Of a stretch of 47,268 nt of DNA, positions 41,732 through 47,268 are shown in pieces; position 1 is the first letter of the stretch; every line of letters starts with the position of its first letter. The position numbers and the translations under genes are program-made. The stretch lies in contig JAVBPA010000096.1 in the NCBI GenBank assembly GCA_031549925.1, positions 1-47,268 on the forward strand, read 5' to 3'. The notes under the pieces are model-generated. The model was not told where the DNA came from, made no database searches, and saw only the letters and a program-made list of their open reading frames with translations. The DNA comes from JAVBPA01 sp031549925. GTDB lineage: Bacteria > Bacillota > Clostridia > Oscillospirales > CAG-272.

Positions 41732-43840
41732 ATGATAAATGAATTATTTGCTTCAATGACAACAAGAGAAAAAATTGCGCAAATGACAATGCGTTTTGAT
41801 ATACACAAAGCGAATGAATTAATAAACGAAGGTTTATATCCCGAAGAGGGGCTCAGCTGCATATATATCAGTACTTATGTTGATCCTGAAATAATCGACC
41901 GTGTGCAAAAATATAATATTGAAAATACAAGATGTAAAATACCAATAATTTTTATGGGTGAATCACTCCATGGAGTTATGTTTCGGAACGCAACCGTATT
42001 TCCTCAAGCGATAGGATTGGGAGCTTCTTTTAACACCGAACTTATAACTCAAATAGCGGATGTAATAGGAAAAGAAGCAAGAAGTGTAGGTATACGTCAA
42101 ACTTATGCGCCGAATTTGGATTTATCTCGTGATCCGCGCTGGGGCAGAGTCGAAGAAAATTACGGTGAAGATCCATATTTAACTGCATGCCTTGGAGCAG
42201 CTTATGTAAAAGCATTGCAAAAAAACGGAGTAGCCGCTTCCCCAAAACATTTTATAGCTCACGGAAGCCCTGAAAGCGGTATAAATATTGCGCCCGTTCA
42301 TATAGGATTGCGTGAATTTTATGAAAACATGTATGAACCTTTCGATATGGCTATCCGCGAAGCCGGAGCTATGTCTGTCATGCCTGCATATAGTGAATTT
42401 GACGGAATTCCTGTTCACACTTCAAAATTTTTACTCGATGAAATACTACGCCGCAAAATGAATTTCGAAGGATTTACCGTTTCGGATTTCGGAGCATTAT
42501 ACATGCTTTTAACAACTCATCATACAGCAGATAATGCACTTGAAATCGGAATTGCGGCAAACGAAGCCGGAATTGATATAGAAGCGCCCTCTCCTTACGG
42601 TTTCGGAAATGATTTTTTGCAAGCGGCTGAAGAAGGCAGAATTTCAATAGAATCAATTAATAAATCCGTATTGCGTATATTAAAAATAAAAGAAAAACTG
42701 GGATTATTTTCAGAACCCTACATAGATAAAAAAATAGATCTTCATTGCGGTGAATCTATAACCCTGGCAAAAAAAGCTGCTCTTGAAACAATAGTATTAT
42801 TAAAAAATAACGGTATTCTTCCAATAAAATCGAAAGAAATTAAAATTGCTGTAGTAGGTCCTAACGCTGATAACGTTCAATTGGGAGATTATACTTCCCC
42901 TGATGCTATCGCACAAGCTATTACTGTTCTAGCAGCTTTCAGAGAAAAATTCGGCAATGATAAGATAATATATGCAAAAGGTTGCAACATAAACAATGCA
43001 AACGATGAGCTTGAAAAAGAATTTATATGCACGGTAAATGAAGCGGATTTAGTAATAGCTGTAATGGGAGATAACAGCAATTATTACGGGGGTATCGGAT
43101 GGGGTGACAGCGGCGGAGGAGGTTGCGTAACCTGCGGTGAAGGTTATGATGTACATGAATTGCTTCTTCCGAAAGTACAACGCGAATTGCTTGCTAAAAT
43201 AAATAAACCTTTAATAACTGTAATTATGAGCGGACGTCCATATAGTATATCCGATGAACTCGAATTGTCTGACGCTTTGTTTATGGCTTGGTATCCGGGA
43301 GAACAAGGCGGGAACGCTGTTTGCGATTTGATTTTAGGAGAAGCGAATCCTTCCGGAAAGCTCCCTATTTCAATTCCCCGTAGTACAGGTCACATTCCAT
43401 GCTTTTATAACCATAAAATTTCCGCACGAGGTGTATACCATAATCCAGGTTCAACAGAAAATCCAGGGCGTGATTATGTGTTTTCAAATCCCGGAGCTTT
43501 GTTTGAATTCGGTTACGGTCTCTCATATACAGAATTTGTTTATTCTGATTTAACTTATACAAACCGAAAAGTTTCGGTAACAATAAAAAACAACGGTAAA
43601 TACGATGGATATGAAACGGTATTGCTGTTTGTAACACAATGCTATTGCAGAATAACTCCATTTGTACGCAGATTACGAAAATTTAAAAAAGTATATTTAA
43701 AACAGCAAGAAAGTATTGTTATAGATTTTTTTATGGAAGACGATGATTTTTCATTCATTAACGAAAACATGGAAAAAGAATTGGGAAAAGGAAAATTTAT
43801 TATTTCGGTTGAAAATTTAAAATGCGAAATTTTTATTTAA
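41732..43840 (+). CDS. GH3 beta-glucosidase/beta-xylosidase, cytoplasmic
   Basis: This 702-aa enzyme has the nucleophile Asp252 in GFTVSDFGAL, the KHF substrate site (Lys171-His173 region), and LSRDPRWGRVEENYGEDP. The second alpha/beta domain (about 360-560) and the C-terminal fibronectin-like domain (about 600-700) complete the three-domain form. No signal peptide is present, so it should cleave imported oligosaccharides. The ribosome site is weak (CGGAAA). It is a single gene under its own promoter. Confidence 0.95.
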   Translation: MINELFASMTTREKIAQMTMRFDIHKANELINEGLYPEEGLSCIYISTYVDPEIIDRVQKYNIENTRCKIPIIFMGESLHGVMFRNATVFPQAIGLGASFNTELITQIADVIGKEARSVGIRQTYAPNLDLSRDPRWGRVEENYGEDPYLTACLGAAYVKALQKNGVAASPKHFIAHGSPESGINIAPVHIGLREFYENMYEPFDMAIREAGAMSVMPAYSEFDGIPVHTSKFLLDEILRRKMNFEGFTVSDFGALYMLLTTHHTADNALEIGIAANEAGIDIEAPSPYGFGNDFLQAAEEGRISIESINKSVLRILKIKEKLGLFSEPYIDKKIDLHCGESITLAKKAALETIVLLKNNGILPIKSKEIKIAVVGPNADNVQLGDYTSPDAIAQAITVLAAFREKFGNDKIIYAKGCNINNANDELEKEFICTVNEADLVIAVMGDNSNYYGGIGWGDSGGGGCVTCGEGYDVHELLLPKVQRELLAKINKPLITVIMSGRPYSISDELELSDALFMAWYPGEQGGNAVCDLILGEANPSGKLPISIPRSTGHIPCFYNHKISARGVYHNPGSTENPGRDYVFSNPGALFEFGYGLSYTEFVYSDLTYTNRKVSVTIKNNGKYDGYETVLLFVTQCYCRITPFVRRLRKFKKVYLKQQESIVIDFFMEDDDFSFINENMEKELGKGKFIISVENLKCEIFI

Positions 43841-43844
43841 TCTA

Positions 43845-43873
43845 TTGACATACCAATTATTAGTTATTATAAT
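43845..43873 (+). promoter_or_regulatory. Consensus promoter for the secreted carbohydrate-binding-like protein
   Basis: TTGACA (43845-43850), 17 bases, TATAAT (43868-43873): a perfect match only five bases past the GH3 stop. Strong expression is expected. Confidence 0.9.
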
Positions 43874-43905
43874 TTGTATATACATATATTTAGGAGGTAT
43901 AAATT

Positions 43906-44781
43906 TTGAAAAAAGTATTACTTGTATCAATGGTAATAATTTTATGCTTTTCGCTGATGCTTGCAAGCAGCGCAAAAACAGCCGCAGAAACTTTTATTAA
44001 GTTTATAGAAGCTGAGGATTGTACACTAAGCGGTTATACTGTTGTTGACGGAAACAAAGGTTCTGTCGGCAAAATGATTAATTCAGATACAGCAAAAGAA
44101 GATACTTTTACAGTAAAATTTACCGCTCCGGCAGACGGCCAATATACAATTTGGTTCAAAGTATGGCATGTTTCTCAAGGTGACAATTCCGTTTTATATA
44201 ATTACAACGGAGAAGAATTGGTATTTGACTTCGACGAGGATGCAGGCGTTGAAAATCCCGATTATTTTATGCTTAATAGATGGTATTGGATTGAAATAAA
44301 CTACCGTGGAACCGAACCTCTGGAAAACGGATTCTCCGCTTGGGGAGAAGCAAACAATTCCGTACGTCATTCACCTGTTAAATTAGAATTTAAAAAAGGT
44401 GACAACGAAATAACATTTACATCGCGTGAAGCCGGCCATTTTATAGATCAGATTATTGTTACAGACAATCTTGATTATAATCCGGCAGATGTTGCGGGAA
44501 ATGAAACATATGTTTGTACATTTTGTAATTTAAATCATTTTAAACTCGAGCCTTTTGAGGATTTCGGAAAAACTCCGGAACAGTATTGGAATGAAAAATT
44601 AGCAGCAGAAGCAACTCCGGCTGATACTCAGACTTCCGAAACGCAACCGGCTGAAACTCAAACAGCTCAAACACCGGAAACAACGAAAACTCCCGCCGCA
44701 CAGACAGCAGATCTTACTTCTGTATTGGTTGTGATTTTAGCAGCAGCGGCAGCAACAGCTTTTGTCAGTAAAAAAAGATAA
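43906..44781 (+). CDS. Secreted, membrane-anchored carbohydrate-binding-like protein
   Basis: This 291-aa protein starts at a TTG behind AGGAGG and has a signal peptide (about 1-27). The domain at about 33-190 resembles CBM6/CBM35-type modules, with FIKFIEAEDCTLSGY, a WYWIEI centre and FIDQIIVTDNLDYNP. A Thr/Pro/Glu/Gln linker (about 238-268) and a C-terminal helix with SKKR tail follow. It is likely displayed at the cell surface. It has no catalytic domain. A strong promoter and terminator make it a single, probably abundant product. The ligand is unknown. Confidence 0.82.
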   Translation: MKKVLLVSMVIILCFSLMLASSAKTAAETFIKFIEAEDCTLSGYTVVDGNKGSVGKMINSDTAKEDTFTVKFTAPADGQYTIWFKVWHVSQGDNSVLYNYNGEELVFDFDEDAGVENPDYFMLNRWYWIEINYRGTEPLENGFSAWGEANNSVRHSPVKLEFKKGDNEITFTSREAGHFIDQIIVTDNLDYNPADVAGNETYVCTFCNLNHFKLEPFEDFGKTPEQYWNEKLAAEATPADTQTSETQPAETQTAQTPETTKTPAAQTADLTSVLVVILAAAAATAFVSKKR

Positions 44782-44802
44782 ATATAAATTTTTAACCACC
44801 GG

Positions 44803-44837
44803 GGATGTCGGATTTTTATCTGACATCCTTGTTTTGT
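44803..44837 (+). terminator. Terminator of the carbohydrate-binding-like gene
   Basis: GGATGTCGGAT (44803-44813) and ATCTGACATCC (44818-44828) form an 11-position stem with one mismatch and a 4-nt loop, followed by a T-rich tail. Confidence 0.82.
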
Positions 44838-44969
44838 ATATAAAAATATATAAAAAAAGATTTTATTGTTTTATTGTAAAAATAAATGTGTGATTACCAA
44901 ATATAAATAATAATAAATCGAATATTTTTAAAACATATGTCAATGCTATTTGTGAGGCAGGTGACATAT

Positions 44970-45416
44970 TTGAAAAGAATATTAAATTTAATTATAGAAT
45001 TTTTAATCATATATTTAATCGGAGCTATTTTATACAGTACAGTTGAAATTATATGGCGCGGTTATACTCATTGGACAATGGTTTTAACGGGCGGATTTTG
45101 TCTTATGTGTATTTATATAATGAATATTGTTATGAAAAAGTTTAAATTTTTTATTAAATGCTTTTTCGGCATGATTACAATAACAACCGTCGAATTCTGT
45201 GTAGGCTGTGTTGTAAATCGTATGCTCGGGTGGCATGTTTGGGATTACTCTAAATTTCCGTTAAATATATTAGGTCAAATATGCTTGCTTTATTGTGCGT
45301 TTTGGTTTATATTATGTATACCGGCTAATATAATATGTATGCAGTTTCAAAAAATAAAAATAAAATTGATCGGAGATTTGAATGTCGGCTCAAAAAAAGA
45401 AAAGCTACAGGAATAA
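44970..45416 (+). CDS. CmpB-type putative ABC transporter membrane protein (PF06541-like)
   Basis: This membrane protein of about 148 aa has four helices. YSTVEIIWRGYTHWTM and TTVEFCVGC...GWHVWDYSKFPLNILGQICLLYCAFW are the family signature. TTG at 44970 is preferred, with AGGTGA six bases upstream; ATG at 44937 is possible. Its end overlaps the start of the next gene by 35 bases. Function is not established, despite the family name. Confidence 0.82.
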   Translation: MKRILNLIIEFLIIYLIGAILYSTVEIIWRGYTHWTMVLTGGFCLMCIYIMNIVMKKFKFFIKCFFGMITITTVEFCVGCVVNRMLGWHVWDYSKFPLNILGQICLLYCAFWFILCIPANIICMQFQKIKIKLIGDLNVGSKKEKLQE

Positions 45417-46314
45417 AAAAAACAATAAAATATATTATTCTTTTATAACTGCCGGATTAGGTATAATAGTTGTTTTGCTGTTTATATTAAATCCGCAGTT
45501 ATTCGATAATATATTAGGATATTTTTCTGATAACGGTGAACCGGTTATAGTAGAGGGAGAAGCGGTTTTCCATTATATTGATATTGGTCAAGGGGATTCA
45601 GAATTAATTGTCATGCCTGATGGAAGTACAATGCTTATTGATGCAGGTCCAAATTCAAACGAAAACGATTTAATGAACTATCTTGATTCGCAAAAAATCA
45701 CGCATCTTACATATTTTGTTTTAACTCACCCTCATGAAGATCACATCGGCGGAGCTGATCTCGTTTTAAACAAAATAAAAGTCGATACTGTATTAATGCC
45801 TGATATAACACATGATACGGTAACATTTGAAAAAGTTTTGTCAGCGATCGATAAAAACGGTTCTGAAGTAATAATCCCTAAATCCGGAGAAGTATATAAA
45901 CTAGGAGAAGCTTCTTTTAAAATATTAGGACCTGCGGGCAGCGGATACAGCTCTCTTAACAATTGGAGTATTGTATTAAATTTTAATTATGGTAATACAT
46001 CGTTTTTATTTACGGGAGATTGCGAAAAATTATCAGAAAAAGAAATATTAAATAAATTCCCGGCAAACGAATTTAAATGCAATGTGTTAAAAATCGGACA
46101 CCATGGTTCATCAAGCTCTACTTCTCAGGAACTTCTAGAAGCGGCTAAAGCTGAATATGCCGTTATATCATGCGCCACCGGAAATACATACGGACATCCG
46201 CACAGAGAAACTATAGATATATTAACAAAAAACAACATAAAAATACTCCGAACCGATCTTGAAAAAACAATAGTTTTTATATCGGACGGAGTAAATATCA
46301 GGCTATCTGAATGA
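45382..46314 (+). CDS. ComEC/Rec2-like metallo-beta-lactamase-fold hydrolase, membrane anchored
   Basis: This 310-aa protein has an N-terminal membrane helix (about 19-39) and an outside domain of the metallo-beta-lactamase fold: HYIDIGQGDSELI, THPHEDHIGGAD (metal ligands), FTGDCE and KIGHHGSSSSTS. It resembles the C-terminal nuclease-like domain of ComEC without the channel. It may be a secreted nuclease or phosphodiesterase. It overlaps the CmpB-type gene and ends three bases from the convergent rpiB gene. Confidence 0.9.
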   Translation: MSAQKKKSYRNKKNNKIYYSFITAGLGIIVVLLFILNPQLFDNILGYFSDNGEPVIVEGEAVFHYIDIGQGDSELIVMPDGSTMLIDAGPNSNENDLMNYLDSQKITHLTYFVLTHPHEDHIGGADLVLNKIKVDTVLMPDITHDTVTFEKVLSAIDKNGSEVIIPKSGEVYKLGEASFKILGPAGSGYSSLNNWSIVLNFNYGNTSFLFTGDCEKLSEKEILNKFPANEFKCNVLKIGHHGSSSSTSQELLEAAKAEYAVISCATGNTYGHPHRETIDILTKNNIKILRTDLEKTIVFISDGVNIRLSE

Positions 46315-46317
46315 TTT

Positions 46318-46758
46318 TTACATTAAATCAAATTTCATTATTTTTTCAACTCGTTTGCTGTGGCGTCCTCCCTCAAATTCCGTTTCAACAAAAAGTTTAA
46401 CGATATCCAAGGCAAGGCCTTCACCGACGACACGCCCGCCGAGACACAATACATTTGCGTCATTATGCATTCTTGTAAGTTTTGCACTATAGGTATCGGA
46501 ACAGCAAGCGGCGCGTATACCGTGATGTTTGTTTGCGGACATAGACATTCCTATTCCTGTACCGCATACGAGAATTCCGAAATCCGTTTCACCTTTTGTT
46601 ATTGATTCGCAAACCGGGTGAGCATAGTCGGGATAATCTACCGATTCATTTTCGTTTATTCCAAAATCGATACATTCATAATTTAAATTTTTTAGATATT
46701 TTATTATTATATTTTTTAATTCGTAACCGCCGTGATCGGCTGCCAATGCGATTTTCAT
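46318..46758 (-). CDS. rpiB: Ribose-5-phosphate isomerase B
   Basis: This 146-aa enzyme interconverts ribose-5-phosphate and ribulose-5-phosphate. Motifs are MKIALAADHGGYELK, catalytic Cys65 in VCGTGIGMS, and a Asn/His-rich RMHNDANVLCLGGRV. ATG at 46758 with AAAGG upstream is chosen over a TTG at 46776. It follows tsaB in the same direction by 21 bases. Confidence 0.96.
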   Translation of the reverse strand: MKIALAADHGGYELKNIIIKYLKNLNYECIDFGINENESVDYPDYAHPVCESITKGETDFGILVCGTGIGMSMSANKHHGIRAACCSDTYSAKLTRMHNDANVLCLGGRVVGEGLALDIVKLFVETEFEGGRHSKRVEKIMKFDLM

Positions 46759-46779
46759 TTTGGGTTTACCTTTCAAATT

Positions 46780-47268
46780 TTAATCAATACCTCTTAAATA
46801 TAAAGGCTGCAATTCATAATCATGGTATTTTTTTTCACTGTTATATGTTTTATATGCTAAAACTGCTGTATTATATGCGGATATCTCTTTTAATATTTGA
46901 GGTGTCCGCATTATTTTTATCTTTTTTATGTTATCATATAAAGAATTATATTCGTTGATACATTCATACATAATATCATAACCATCACCGTTTAAATAAA
47001 CGGGACAATCAAATGAAAGCAATTCATTTAAAAGATCATTTTTTGAAACAGCTCTTTCTTTTGTGATTTTTATTCCGTTTTTGTATAAAGCATTATATAA
47101 TTGATTTCTTCTCGCGTCAAGAACAGGACACAAAACCGCATTATTGTCAAGTTCCAATAAAGCTTCGGCTAATGTATCTGTAGTTGTAATACCCATACAT
47201 GGTTTATCTAAATTAAAAGCCAATCCTTTTAAAGCTGCTGTTCCTATTCTGACTCCGGTAAATGAACC
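46780..47268 (-). CDS. tsaB: tRNA threonylcarbamoyladenosine biosynthesis protein TsaB, N-terminus cut by right edge
   Basis: The frame enters from the right edge and reads GSFTGVRIGTAALKGLAF, the conserved TsaB loop, then CPVLDARRNQLY, the second family motif. The visible part is 162 codons; roughly 60-70 residues should lie beyond the window. TsaB supports TsaD in making the t6A37 modification of ANN-decoding tRNAs. Confidence 0.92.
   Translation of the reverse strand, partial: GSFTGVRIGTAALKGLAFNLDKPCMGITTTDTLAEALLELDNNAVLCPVLDARRNQLYNALYKNGIKITKERAVSKNDLLNELLSFDCPVYLNGDGYDIMYECINEYNSLYDNIKKIKIMRTPQILKEISAYNTAVLAYKTYNSEKKYHDYELQPLYLRGID

Noticed and set aside
1..47268. CRISPR array, prophage or integrative element
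   Set aside because: No regularly spaced repeats, cas genes, integrase or phage structural genes are visible; gene content and composition look uniform.

Overview
The window looks like the chromosome of an AT-rich, anaerobic gut- or rumen-type member of the Clostridia (Bacillota). The evidence is low GC, strong AGGAGG-type ribosome binding sites, frequent TTG/GTG starts, near-consensus sigma-A promoters, a valyl T-box riboswitch, a YlbF-family gene beside mutS-mutL, a DUF4349 lipoprotein, a NusG_II/Gx-transporter pair and many solute-binding lipoproteins. The species cannot be named from the sequence.

Layout. 1-380: the first codons of a probable IS30-type transposase leave the left edge; next to it is a tRNA-Pro(CGG) with its own consensus promoter and terminator. 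383-10533: a carbohydrate locus. On the minus strand it encodes a GH39-like glycosidase, a TIM-barrel isomerase/epimerase, a GH106-like glycosidase, a uroporphyrinogen-decarboxylase-fold (UROD) protein, an unusual lipoprotein with a solute-binding-like C-terminus, a small membrane protein and two sugar ABC permeases, the last broken by a frameshift. A DUF1080 (3-keto-disaccharide hydrolase family) gene diverges from it. 10541-16166: the ylbF-mutS-(mini GGADGPT protein)-mutL run, plus a divergent 31-aa Cys-containing membrane peptide. 16164-20443: U32 peptidase/tRNA hydroxylase, glycerophosphodiesterase, Gx transporter, NusG_II protein, mannitol-1-phosphate dehydrogenase and acyl carrier protein in one tightly packed minus-strand operon. 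20586-22808: a ROK-type repressor and an aldo/keto reductase, ended by an elaborate structured intergenic element. 22817-26929: valS under T-box control, followed by a DUF4349 lipoprotein. 26935-29656: an orphan solute-binding lipoprotein and an SGNH-like membrane protein. 29685-33146: MarR regulator, MacB-like ABC exporter and a zinc-ribbon membrane protein. 33210-36995: Gfo/Idh/MocA protein, a CapA-like lipoprotein with a hidden N-terminus, and YchF. 37147-39403: a two-component system with a possible attenuator between its genes. 39427-43840: a second orphan solute-binding lipoprotein, YjbQ and a GH3 beta-glycosidase. 43845-47268: a secreted carbohydrate-binding-like protein, a CmpB-type membrane protein, a ComEC-like metallo-hydrolase, RpiB, and TsaB running off the right edge.

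How the genes fit together. All four glycan-active enzymes here (GH39, GH106-like, GH3, DUF1080) lack signal peptides, while the solute-binding proteins are lipoproteins. This suggests oligosaccharides are imported and cut inside the cell. The combination of DUF1080, an AP-endonuclease-type TIM barrel, a Gfo/Idh/MocA protein and a UROD-fold protein suggests a non-classical route through 3-keto-sugars or methylated sugars. That is the most interesting functional hypothesis in the window. The rest is ordinary housekeeping with a few unusual small proteins and regulatory structures.
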